A stretch of 64,000 nt of DNA from Streptomyces aurantiacus (GTDB lineage: Bacteria > Actinomycetota > Actinomycetes > Streptomycetales > Streptomycetaceae), in contig NZ_LIPP01000183.1 of assembly GCF_001418335.1 (NCBI RefSeq), positions 1-64,000 on the forward strand. The letters run 5' to 3'. Within the stretch, counting starts at the first letter, position 1. The number at the start of each line of letters is the position of its first letter. The notes below the pieces were generated by a model. That model was given only the letters and a program-made list of their open reading frames with translations. It ran no database searches and had not been told where the DNA came from. Positions 34,844 to 42,864 of the stretch are shown here, one piece after another. A program made the position numbers and the translations under genes.

Positions 34844-34895
34844 CACATGTGGGGCCCGGATCCATTACGCGTAATGGATCCGGGCCCCACATGTG
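34844..34895. terminator. 52-bp perfect palindrome between convergent genes
   Basis: Bases 34844-34895 read the same on both strands, with 26-base arms centred on ACGCGT. It lies 42 bases beyond the dps stop and would fold into a hairpin in transcripts from either direction. It is preceded at 34770-34843 by a patch of CGACACACAT- and GACGTACGAC-type short repeats. Confidence 0.85.
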
Positions 34896-34937
34896 ACAGG
34901 CCTTTCTGCTGGGCCCTTTCTACTGCTGCTACTGCTG

Positions 34938-35510
34938 CTACTGCGCGCCGTCCCGCTCGGCCGCGTGCGCGGCCTGGCTCTCGGTCCGGGCGCCTGCCGT
35001 GGTGAGGACTCCGCCGGAGCTTTCGAGATGCGCGCGCACGAACCACTGGAACTGTTCGAGGGAGCGCAGCTGCTCCAGGAGGAGGTCCTCCGTCACCGGG
35101 TCGAACTTGCCGACCTCGGCCAGTGCGGCACGGTGACTCTCGACGATGCCCGTGTACACCAGGTCGAGGGCACCGAGATGGGCGATCGCGTCGGCCCGCC
35201 CGACCTTGTAGTCGTCCCAGGTCCGCTCGGCGACGAGGGTTCCTGGCGTGCCCACGGGCACACCGCCCAGCGCGGAGACGCGCTCGGCGATGTCGTCGGC
35301 CATGCCCCGGACTCGATCCACCTGTGGGTCGAGCATTTCGTGGATGGCGATGAAATGCGGGCCGACCACATTCCAGTGAATGTGCTTCAGCGTGAGCGAG
35401 AGGTCATTGAGTGCGTGCAGCCGCAGCCTGAGCAGATCGATTACCTTCCCGCCGTCCTGGGTGCTGAGTCCGGGAACGGTGTACTTGGGCTCGGTTCGAG
35501 ACGACGTCAT
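34938..35510 (-). CDS. dps: Dps ferritin-like DNA-protection protein
   Basis: A 190-residue Dps. The inter-subunit ferroxidase residues are visible at His45 (HIHWNVVG), His57 (AIHEMLD), Asp72 and Glu76 (MADDIAERV), with the spacing of the family. It oxidises Fe(II) with peroxide, stores iron and protects the nucleoid. The C-terminal tail (SSGGVLTTAGARTESQAAHA) is longer than the core and may bind DNA or be disordered. GGGAGG precedes the ATG by eight bases. It follows the hydrophobic-protein gene by 47 bases, so the two are probably one stress operon. The stop codon falls in a 9-bp TACTGCTGC tandem repeat (34921-34947). Confidence 0.95.
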   Translation of the reverse strand: MTSSRTEPKYTVPGLSTQDGGKVIDLLRLRLHALNDLSLTLKHIHWNVVGPHFIAIHEMLDPQVDRVRGMADDIAERVSALGGVPVGTPGTLVAERTWDDYKVGRADAIAHLGALDLVYTGIVESHRAALAEVGKFDPVTEDLLLEQLRSLEQFQWFVRAHLESSGGVLTTAGARTESQAAHAAERDGAQ

Positions 35511-35557
35511 TCCTCATTCCTCCCTGAGAGATCTCGCTGTTCGGGGCCCATGCCCTT

Positions 35558-35728
35558 TTACCAGCGGTACCACCGTCCACGGCGGCCACCGGCGGCGGTC
35601 GGACGCACGACGAAGCCGAGCAGCCAGACGACCAGCACGACAACCGCGATCCACCACAGCACCTTGAGTGCGAAACCCGCGCCGAAAAGGATCAGGGCGA
35701 GCAGAAGGACAAGAAGAGTGGGAACCAT
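35558..35728 (-). CDS. Small hydrophobic membrane protein
   Basis: A 56-residue protein that is almost entirely hydrophobic (MVPTLLVLLLALILFGAGFA then LWWIAVVVLVVWLLGFVV) with a basic Arg/Trp tail. Two transmembrane helices are likely. Closely similar small hydrophobic proteins are common in Streptomyces near stress genes. Its role is unknown. GGAGG lies nine bases before the ATG at 35728, which sets the start; the frame continues upstream but without coding character. It is likely co-transcribed with dps. Confidence 0.8.
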   Translation of the reverse strand: MVPTLLVLLLALILFGAGFALKVLWWIAVVVLVVWLLGFVVRPTAAGGRRGRWYRW

Positions 35729-35838
35729 CGATATCAACCTCCAGCACTCCAAGTTCCCCTGTTTCCGGGTGGTACGCCTCCCGCTTGGATTCCTGAAGGA
35801 CCGCGGGCCGTATGCGGCCGCCATGAGGAAATCGTTGG

Positions 35839-35863
35839 GAATGCCGATCGGGCAGCAGGGTAT
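35839..35863 (+). promoter_or_regulatory. SigB-type promoter candidate for the PRC-barrel-like gene
   Basis: GAAT (35839-35842), a 15-base spacer and GGGTAT (35858-35863) match the Streptomyces stress-sigma consensus GNNT-N14-16-GGGTAY. It lies 84 bases upstream of the GTG at 35947. Confidence 0.45.
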
Positions 35864-35946
35864 TTGCTGCCCGAGGAGAACGGCGGGCGGCGCACACCGG
35901 CCGCGGTACTCCGCTCGGAACTCGACCACGCGAGGAGGGGAGCGAC

Positions 35947-36318
35947 GTGACCACCGACAGAATCTGGTCGTACGCATCGGTCAGCGGGCACGCGGAGGGA
36001 GTGCTGCTCAAGGGGTTCACGGTCGTCGCGGCCGACGGAACGATCGGGTACGTGGACCGGCAGGTGGACGCGTCAGGGATGCGGCACCTGATCGTCGACA
36101 CCGGAGGCTGGCTGTTCGGCAGGAGTGTGCTGATCCCTGTGGGCGTTGTCACCGCCATAGACCCGGAGGCCCGGGAGATCCGGGTGGAGTGCACCGAGGA
36201 GGAGATCAAGGCCGCGCCCCGGTTCCGGACCGACCGCGAGACGCTGGATCCCGCATATCTCGCCGGAGTGGGCGACTACTACCGGAGCCTGCCTCCACGA
36301 CAGGCGCCCACGACCTGA
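35947..36318 (+). CDS. PRC-barrel-like stress protein
   Basis: A 123-residue soluble protein. Residues 15-80 look like a PRC-barrel-type beta domain (LKGFTVVAADGTIGYVDRQV, RHLIVDTGGWLFGRSVLIPV), then a short helical tail (TEEEIKAAPRFRTDRETLDP). Proteins of this shape occur widely near SigB-type regulons in Streptomyces, but their activity is not known to me. GTG 35947 is preceded by GAGGAGGGGAGC. A SigB-type promoter candidate lies 84 bases upstream, in keeping with the neighbouring dps and sigma genes. Confidence 0.7.
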   Translation: MTTDRIWSYASVSGHAEGVLLKGFTVVAADGTIGYVDRQVDASGMRHLIVDTGGWLFGRSVLIPVGVVTAIDPEAREIRVECTEEEIKAAPRFRTDRETLDPAYLAGVGDYYRSLPPRQAPTT

Positions 36319-36370
36319 TCCGGTCCGCAGGGCGGCCCGCCACTGCCGGGGCGGTCCGCCGGGGGGGACC

Positions 36371-36805
36371 TCACCAGGGCAGGAACACGTGGATGTCCTT
36401 GCCCTCGTCGGTCACCACCACACTCACCTGTTCACACAGCGTGTGGATCAGGTGCCACCCGACGCCCCCGTCGCCCCCGCCGGGATGGAAGGGGCGCGGG
36501 GCGGGAGGTGTGGTGCTGGTGTCGTGCACGGTCACATGCACGCCGTCGTACGTGCGCCGCAGCCGCAGCTCGAACGGGCCCGGCGCGTACTGCACCACAT
36601 TGGCCGCCAGCTCCGTGACGACCAGCAGGATGTCGTCCCAGTGCTCGGGGGCCGCCGGTGGTGACCTGCGGGTGAGCGCAAGCAGAAACTCCTCCGCGGC
36701 GAGGCGTGCACCCGTCACATTGGGCAGCTCGCCGGTGAAGGTGGTCGTCCAGGTGTACATCTCGTCAGAAGGCAGTTTGTCGTCCCAACGCGGCTCGGTC
36801 GCCAT
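36371..36805 (-). CDS. Anti-sigma-type ATP-binding protein (RsbW/SpoIIAB-like)
   Basis: A 144-residue HATPase_c protein of the anti-sigma-factor kinase group. The N-box is DILLVVTELAANVVQYAPGP with the Glu and Asn that bind Mg-ATP. VHVTVHDTSTTPP corresponds to the G1 box and GDGGVGWHLIHTLCEQV to the G2 region. It could phosphorylate an anti-anti-sigma factor or bind one of the two sigma factors nearby. ATG 36805 is preceded by GGAAGG; the frame is open upstream to 37207 but is not coding there. No RsbV-like antagonist gene is adjacent. Confidence 0.8.
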   Translation of the reverse strand: MATEPRWDDKLPSDEMYTWTTTFTGELPNVTGARLAAEEFLLALTRRSPPAAPEHWDDILLVVTELAANVVQYAPGPFELRLRRTYDGVHVTVHDTSTTPPAPRPFHPGGGDGGVGWHLIHTLCEQVSVVVTDEGKDIHVFLPW

Positions 36806-37026
36806 TACGCCTTCCCCAGCCCGTTCCCCGCAGGGCTGTGCTGATTCCGTGCTTCCACCGCTGCTGCTTCCCGACGGGGAGAGGCTTACTCCTCGTCCGG
36901 GTCCGGCGGGGATGGTGGGCAAACCGGAATGCGGTGGTCCCGCGTACGTGATTTCCCTTGTGGCCGGCGAGTACCACGAACGAATGGAGTCATGAGTGCC
37001 ACGGACGGGTGATGCCCGAACGGGGT

Positions 37027-37089
37027 CCGGGACCGAGAACGGACTGCACAGTGACTGTGTGTCACTGTGTCGTCCGTTCTCGATCCCGG
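37027..37089. terminator. Long two-part hairpin after the galactanase gene
   Basis: Outer arms 37027-37044 and 37072-37089 pair over 18 bp with one mismatch; inner arms CACAGTGAC (37047-37055) and GTCACTGTG (37061-37069) pair perfectly; the loop is TGTGT. It lies 69 bases beyond the galactanase stop. The rest of the 352-base gap 36806-37157 shows no gene. Confidence 0.8.
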
Positions 37090-37157
37090 AGCGGGTACGG
37101 CCCAGCGGAGGCGGGGGCGACCGCCCGACGCGACCGCCACCCGCTGCCGCGCGGCCG

Positions 37158-39212
37158 CTAGGAAACAGGGTCGGGCACCTCCGCGACCTTCCAGCGCTGG
37201 TTGGCACCGGAGTTGGGCGTCCACAGGGTCACCGAGGCACCCTCGTGCGTGGCCTGCCCGCCGACCTCCAGGAGTCGTCCGGTGGCCGCGTTGACGAGGG
37301 TCCAGGTGCCGTCGCCGGTCGACGACATGATCCACTGGGTGGCCCGGTCGCGCGGGCCCGTGTCGCTCTCCAGTACGGGGGCGCCGTCACGGACGGCCAG
37401 CCGCTTGCCCTCCACCGGGTTGGAGAACACGTACCGCTGTCGGTTGCCGGTGTCACCGGAGATCTTGCGCAGCTTCCACTGCTGACCGGCCGCCTGCGCC
37501 GTCGCGCTCCTGATGACGAGGTCCGTGCCGTTGCCGGCGACGGTGAGCGCCTTGCCGCTCTGCACGCCGGTCAGCTCGTAGGTGTGGCCCTTGCGCAGTT
37601 CGGCGGCGTCCTTCGCGACACCCGAGACACCCTTGACGACGAAGGAGGTCACGGACTGCGCGGGCACCGTGAAGGTGGCCTCACGGTCACTGACCTCGAT
37701 GGCCCTGTGGCGGTCCAGCTTGCCGTCGGCGCTGGTCACGACGGGGGTGACGGTGGCGTCGCGGCCCACCTTGCCGAACTTCGACAGGTCGACCGTGACC
37801 GCGCGGGCCTCGGTGGTGCTGTTGACGTGGACGACCGTCGCCCCGTCGCCCTTCTTGGTGACGGCGGCGGCGCTGGACGTGTCGTCCGTCTTGATCAGCC
37901 GGTCACCGGGCTTGATGTAGTGCGTGAAGTTGCGGGCGGTGTCGAACTTCGTGTTGGTGTGGACGGGGCACGACGCGAGGGTGTCCTTCGACGTGCAGCT
38001 GAACGAGAGCTGGATCGTGCCCCAGTTGCCGCCCTTGGCGGACTCGCCGCCCGGCTTCATGTTGTCGTAGTCCTCGACGGGCTGCCAGAACACCCAGGCC
38101 TTCGGCTCCAGTTCACGCAGGTCGTCGACGATGCGCTGGGCGAGGCCCAGGCCCGGCCGCATGTCCGTGAAGCTCTGGCCGTCACCCCAGTCGCCGTCGA
38201 CCTCGCTCATCCACAGCGGTTTGCCGGCCGCCTTGGCCAGGTCCCGTACGGTGGTGCGCTGCCCGGTGCCGTAGGTGTGGACGTTCATCTGCCCGACGAG
38301 GTCCCGCACTTCCTGCGGGTAGGTGTTCCAGTTCTGCGCGAAGGTGGACGGGTTGGTCTCGTCCATCGCGGAGATGTCCGCCCCGGCCTTCGCCTTCCGC
38401 AGCGCGGGAGCCAGGGCGGCGATGACCTTCTGCTGGAGCTCGGGCCCGATGTGGGCGCCTTCCTGCCGGCCGCCGACGGGCTCGCCGTCGGCGCCCAGGC
38501 GGGTGCTCCAGTAGTTGGTGTTGGGCTCGTTGAAGGGGTCGACGGTGTCGACGTCGATGCCCTCCGCCTTCTCCAGCCGCTTGGTCGCGCCCGCCAGATA
38601 GGCGGCGAAGTCGTCGACGGACTCCGGCTTGAGCTGGTCCTCGGTGGCGTTGAACCCGCCGGAGACGTAGCCGCTCTTCGTCATGAACCACGGCGGGGAG
38701 TTGCTGAAGGTCTCCCAGTGGTCGATGTCGTCCTTGATGCGGCCGACCCACCAGCGCTGTGTGGCGTCGGCGTCCTTGTTCCAGGCGGCCGGGTCGTCGG
38801 CGTGCCACCAGTCGGTGTCCTCGCGGGTGGTGCCGGCCGGCGCCTTCCACCAGCCCTGCACCGCTCCACCGGCGCGCAGATAGTCCTTGACGTCCGGGGC
38901 GTTGCCACCGCCGATGTTGTAGCGGGCGATGTTCAACGCGAGGCCGTCGTCCCCGAAGAGGAGCTTCGCGAGCTTCTCGCGTATCTCCTTGGGGTAGCCG
39001 CCGGTCGCGTTGGCGAACCAGACCAGGCTGGTGCCCCAGCCCTCGAACTTCTCCTGCTCGTACGAGGGATCGGGCCGGACGGTGACCGAGGCCGTGCCCG
39101 CCGCCGCACCCTGCGCGGTGGACGACGGGGCCGGGACCAGTGCGGCCCCGGTGACCAGTGCGGTGAGGCCTGCTGCTCCGAGGAGGCGTCTGCTGCGGGT
39201 ACGACGTGCCAT
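37158..39212 (-). CDS. Secreted GH30 endo-beta-1,6-galactanase with ricin-type lectin domain
   Basis: A 684-residue exported glycosidase. A signal peptide with paired Arg (RRLLGAAGLTALVTGAAL) ends near AQGA. The GH30 (TIM-barrel) domain covers about residues 45-420, with acid/base Glu229 (DPFNEPNTNYW) and nucleophile Glu337 (LWMSEVDGDWG). A beta-sandwich runs to about 530. A C-terminal ricin-B/CBM13-like domain shows QSGKALTVAGNG, QQWKLRKI, RLLEVGGQAT and NQRWKV. The sequence resembles the Streptomyces endo-beta-1,6-galactanases acting on arabinogalactan side chains. It is the last gene of the transporter/GH42 operon. Confidence 0.88.
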   Translation of the reverse strand: MARRTRSRRLLGAAGLTALVTGAALVPAPSSTAQGAAAGTASVTVRPDPSYEQEKFEGWGTSLVWFANATGGYPKEIREKLAKLLFGDDGLALNIARYNIGGGNAPDVKDYLRAGGAVQGWWKAPAGTTREDTDWWHADDPAAWNKDADATQRWWVGRIKDDIDHWETFSNSPPWFMTKSGYVSGGFNATEDQLKPESVDDFAAYLAGATKRLEKAEGIDVDTVDPFNEPNTNYWSTRLGADGEPVGGRQEGAHIGPELQQKVIAALAPALRKAKAGADISAMDETNPSTFAQNWNTYPQEVRDLVGQMNVHTYGTGQRTTVRDLAKAAGKPLWMSEVDGDWGDGQSFTDMRPGLGLAQRIVDDLRELEPKAWVFWQPVEDYDNMKPGGESAKGGNWGTIQLSFSCTSKDTLASCPVHTNTKFDTARNFTHYIKPGDRLIKTDDTSSAAAVTKKGDGATVVHVNSTTEARAVTVDLSKFGKVGRDATVTPVVTSADGKLDRHRAIEVSDREATFTVPAQSVTSFVVKGVSGVAKDAAELRKGHTYELTGVQSGKALTVAGNGTDLVIRSATAQAAGQQWKLRKISGDTGNRQRYVFSNPVEGKRLAVRDGAPVLESDTGPRDRATQWIMSSTGDGTWTLVNAATGRLLEVGGQATHEGASVTLWTPNSGANQRWKVAEVPDPVS

Positions 39213-39348
39213 CGTGTGCTCCCAACTGCCGAGTGGTCGCTGCGCGGTGGACCTCCCGTCCGCCGGGCGGGAGGGGTCGCCCTCGAACGGGTGCGGAGCC
39301 GTTCGAGGAGCCGGTGATGCGGGCAGGGCTGTGCGTTCGGGTGGTTGC

Positions 39349-41391
39349 TCAGGTGGCCGGCCGGCGCAGTACGGCGACGTCCCTGGGCCCCAGGACGAGA
39401 CCGCCCCCGGCGTCCGTGTCGCCGACCAGGACCTCTCCGGCGAGGCCGGTCAGGGCCACGCTCTCGTCGGTCCGGTTGACCAGGAACAGGAAGCGTCCGT
39501 CCGGTCCGCGGCGTACGGTCAGCTCGACCGATCCCCGCGCGCCCTCGGGCAGTTCGCTCGCCACGCCGGCCGGGCCGAGCAGCGCCGGCAGCAGACCGGC
39601 GAGACCCTCGGCGCCGAGCCGGGTGGAGACGTACGCGGCCGAGCCCCGCCCCACCGCACGGCGGGTGACGGCGGGCCGCCCCGCGTACGCGCCGGTGCGG
39701 TAGTGGGCCAGCACGTCCACCGCGGGATCGGTGACGGTGATCCGGTCGGTCCACAGGGTGCCCGTGGCGGCGCCGTCCAGCTCGACCGCGTCACCTTCGA
39801 GCAGCGGGCCGAACTCCTCGATGCGAATGCCGAGCACATCGCGCAGGGCGCCCGGGTGGCCGCCCAGCCAGATGTGGTCGTTCTCGTCGACGACTCCGGA
39901 GAAGTACGTGCTGACCAGGTGCCCGCCGGACTCGACGTACCGCGTGAGCTCCTTGGCCAGCGGCGCCGGGACCACGTGCAGCACCGGGGTGATCAGGACG
40001 TCGTACCGGTCGAGGTCGGTCGTGGTGGTCACCACGTCGGCCCGGATGCCCAGGGTGTGCAGCGCCGCGTACCAGTCCAGGGCCTCCTGGCGGTAGTCGA
40101 GGAGGGCGCTGGGGTGCGAGTCCTGCTCGCTCGCCCACCACGACTCCCAGTCGTAGACGATCCCCACCCGGGCCGGTTCGCGCTCGGAGCCGGCGACCGG
40201 TGCCAGTGCCTTGAGGGTCTGCCCCAGTTCGACGACCGCGCGGAAGACCTCGCTGTCGGCGCCGGCGTGCGGCACCATCGCGGAGTGGTACTTCTCGGCG
40301 CCCGCGGCCGACTGGCGCCACTGGAAGAAGCACACGGCGTCGGCGCCGTGCGCGACATGCAGCAGCGAGTCGCGGGCCAGGTCGCCGGGGCGCTTGGCCA
40401 CGTTGACGGGCTGCCAGTTGACCGCGCTGGTGGAGTGTTCCATCAGGAACCACGGCCGGCCGGCCGCGATACCGCTGGTGAGGTTGGCCGAGAAGGACAG
40501 CTCGGCCCGGTCCTGCGGGCCCGGGTGGACGTAGTGGTCGTTGGAGACGAAGTCGATCTCGCCCGCCCAGTCCGGGTAGTTCATGCCCTTGGTGCCGCCC
40601 ATCACCATGAAGTTGGTGGTGACCGGCACGTCCGGCGTGATCTCCCGCAGCACGTCCCGCTCCGCGACCAGGTACTCCTTCAGCGCGTCGGACGAGAAGC
40701 GCTTGAAGTCCAGCTGCTGCGTGGGGTTCGGGTGGGAGGCGGCCAGCCGGGGCGGCAGGATCTGCTCCCAGCCGCTGTAGCGCTGCGACCAGAAGGCCGT
40801 GCCCCAGGCGTGGTTGAGGGCGTCGAGGGTGGTGTAGCGGGCGCGCAGCCAGTCGCGGAAGGCACGGGCCGCGTCGTCCGAGTAGTCGTAGACGTTGTGG
40901 CAGCCCAGCTCATTGGAGACGTGCCAGGCCACCAGCGCGGGATGGCCCGCGTACCGCTCGGCCATCGTCCGCACCAGGCGCAGCGCGTGCTCGCGGAAGA
41001 CCGGCGAGGTGGGCCGCCAGTGCTGCCGCGCCCCCGGCCACACCGTCTCACCGGCGGCGGTCACCGGAAGGATCTCCGGGTGCGCCGTGGTGAGCCAGGG
41101 CGGCGGGGACGCGGTGGCGGTGGCCAGGTCGACCCCGATGCCGCCCGCGTGCAGCAGGTCCATGACCTCGTCGAGCCAGCCGAAGTCCCACCGGTCCCGG
41201 TCCGGCTGGATGCGGGCCCAGGAGAAGATCCCCACGGAGACCAGGTTGACGCCGGCCTCACGCATCAGCCGGACGTCCTCCTCCCACACCTCGCGAGGCC
41301 ACTGCTCGGGGTTGTAGTCGGCGCCGTACGCGAGGCGTGGGGTGCGGTCACCGTCCGGCCCGTCCAGCTGGGACAGGAGGGTGGAGATCAT
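39349..41391 (-). CDS. GH42 beta-galactosidase
   Basis: A 680-residue GH42 enzyme that removes terminal beta-galactose. It starts with the family motif YGADYNPEQWP. The acid/base is Glu161 (AWHVSNELGCHN) and the nucleophile Glu318 (FLMEHSTSAVNWQP). The C-terminal third carries the trimerisation and beta domains. There is no signal peptide, so it acts on imported galacto-oligosaccharides. ATG 41391 has GGAAGGA just upstream; an in-frame TTG at 41412 is less likely. The binding-protein gene ends 53 bases upstream on the same strand. Confidence 0.93.
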   Translation of the reverse strand: MISTLLSQLDGPDGDRTPRLAYGADYNPEQWPREVWEEDVRLMREAGVNLVSVGIFSWARIQPDRDRWDFGWLDEVMDLLHAGGIGVDLATATASPPPWLTTAHPEILPVTAAGETVWPGARQHWRPTSPVFREHALRLVRTMAERYAGHPALVAWHVSNELGCHNVYDYSDDAARAFRDWLRARYTTLDALNHAWGTAFWSQRYSGWEQILPPRLAASHPNPTQQLDFKRFSSDALKEYLVAERDVLREITPDVPVTTNFMVMGGTKGMNYPDWAGEIDFVSNDHYVHPGPQDRAELSFSANLTSGIAAGRPWFLMEHSTSAVNWQPVNVAKRPGDLARDSLLHVAHGADAVCFFQWRQSAAGAEKYHSAMVPHAGADSEVFRAVVELGQTLKALAPVAGSEREPARVGIVYDWESWWASEQDSHPSALLDYRQEALDWYAALHTLGIRADVVTTTTDLDRYDVLITPVLHVVPAPLAKELTRYVESGGHLVSTYFSGVVDENDHIWLGGHPGALRDVLGIRIEEFGPLLEGDAVELDGAATGTLWTDRITVTDPAVDVLAHYRTGAYAGRPAVTRRAVGRGSAAYVSTRLGAEGLAGLLPALLGPAGVASELPEGARGSVELTVRRGPDGRFLFLVNRTDESVALTGLAGEVLVGDTDAGGGLVLGPRDVAVLRRPAT

Positions 41392-41444
41392 CGTGGTCCT
41401 TCCGGGGTTCAACGGCGGGCGGCGCGGGGGAGGGCTCGTCTCGT

Positions 41445-42782
41445 CTACTCGACGGTGAAGCCCTGCTCCTTGCCGTACTTGACGGAGGCGTCCTGCCAGG
41501 ACTTCAGGCCGTCGGCGAGCTTGGTGTTGCCCACGTAGGCCTTGCCGACGGTGTCGTTGAAGATCGAGTTGGCGTACTGCTGGAAGGGCAGGTACGACCA
41601 GTCGTCGGCGACGTTGGCGGCGGAGTCGGCGAAGACGGTGTTGGCCTTCTGGCCGCCGAAGTACTTGAACTCGGTGTCGAGGAACGCGTCGTTCTTGAGC
41701 TCGGCGGTGGTCGCCGGGAAGGCGCCCTCCTTCACACGGCTCTGCACGCCTGCACCGGAGTTGGCGTACTCGACGAAGGCGTAGGCGAGTTCCTTGTTCT
41801 TGCCGAGCGCGGGCAGGGCCAGGGAGCTGCCGCCGTTCTCCGCGCTCGCCTTGTCGCCCTTGGTCCAGGCCGGCATGGGCGCCGCGCGCCAGTCACCGGA
41901 GGCGTTCGGGACGCCGGTGGTGAAGTTGGCGGGCATCCAGGCACCGCTGGCGAGGGTGGCGATGGTGCCGTCGCCCAGGCCCTTGTACCAGTCGTCGGTC
42001 CAGCCGTTGATCGGCGAGACGAGCTTCTCGTCGATCAGCTGCTGCCAGGTGTCGGTGTACTTCTTGGCGCCCGCGTCGGAGAAGTCGACGCTCACCTTCG
42101 TGCCGTCGACCTTGTAGGGACGCGAACCGGCCTGCCACAGCATGCTGGTGGTGAAGCCCGCGTCACCGGCGTCGTTGGCGATGTAGACCTTGGGGTCGGC
42201 CTTGTGCAGCTTGCGGGCCGCGTCGACGTACTCGTCCCAGGTGGTCGGCACCGCGATCTTGTACTTGTCGAAGACCTTCTTGTTGTAGAACAGCGCCATG
42301 GGGCCGGAGTCCATCGGCAGGCCGTAGACCTTGTCACCCTCGCTCACCGCGTTCCACGGACCGGGGGTGTACTTGTCCTTGAGCTTGTCGGCGCCGAAGG
42401 AGGCCAGGTCGGTCAGGCCCTTGGTGAGGGAGTACTGGCCGAGCGCGAAGTACTCGACCTGCGAGACGTCGGGGACGCCCTTCTTGGCCGAGATGGCGTT
42501 CGACAGCGCGGTGTAGTGCTTGTCGCCGGACCGCTCGCCGACCAGGTTGATCTTGACCTTGGGGTACTTCTTCTGGAAGTCGGCGGCGACCGTCTTGAGC
42601 GTGGGCTCCCAGGCCCAGACCGTGACCGAGCCGCCCTTCTTGAGGGCCGCCTGGACGTCGTCGGCGGAGACCGGCTTCTGGCCGGAGCTGTCGTCGTCGG
42701 AGCCGCCGCAGGCGGTGGCGCCCAGGGCGAGGACGGAGAGGACGGCGAGGCCGCGCATCAGGCGGCTGGTCTTTCTGCGCAT
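41445..42782 (-). CDS. Sugar ABC transporter substrate-binding lipoprotein
   Basis: A 445-residue cluster-B binding protein. The lipobox LALGATAC puts the lipidated Cys at position 25. Features of sugar-binding proteins follow: GSVTVWAWEPTLKTVAADFQ, GLPMDSGPMALFYNKKVFDK, and LASGAWMPANFT. It would bind galacto-oligosaccharides released by the galactanase; that ligand is inferred from context. It is the third gene of the operon after the two permeases, an order less common than binding protein first. GGAAG precedes the ATG. Confidence 0.9.
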   Translation of the reverse strand: MRRKTSRLMRGLAVLSVLALGATACGGSDDDSSGQKPVSADDVQAALKKGGSVTVWAWEPTLKTVAADFQKKYPKVKINLVGERSGDKHYTALSNAISAKKGVPDVSQVEYFALGQYSLTKGLTDLASFGADKLKDKYTPGPWNAVSEGDKVYGLPMDSGPMALFYNKKVFDKYKIAVPTTWDEYVDAARKLHKADPKVYIANDAGDAGFTTSMLWQAGSRPYKVDGTKVSVDFSDAGAKKYTDTWQQLIDEKLVSPINGWTDDWYKGLGDGTIATLASGAWMPANFTTGVPNASGDWRAAPMPAWTKGDKASAENGGSSLALPALGKNKELAYAFVEYANSGAGVQSRVKEGAFPATTAELKNDAFLDTEFKYFGGQKANTVFADSAANVADDWSYLPFQQYANSIFNDTVGKAYVGNTKLADGLKSWQDASVKYGKEQGFTVE

Positions 42783-42864
42783 GAAGGTGCTTCCACTTCT
42801 TCGTGGGCGGGACGGATCGAGGGTGAAGGAGGTGAAACCGAGGGGGTGGTGGCCCGAGGGCGGG

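Noticed and set aside
34844..34895. Phage or integrative-element attachment site
   Set aside because: There is no integrase or tRNA gene nearby and no second copy in the window; a terminator role between convergent genes explains its position better.
33379..35046. The first sigma gene could be read as an 860-residue protein starting near 35046
   Set aside because: The extra part runs through the divergent sigma gene and two hairpins and has no coding character; GTG 33378 has AAGGAGG upstream and gives the family length.
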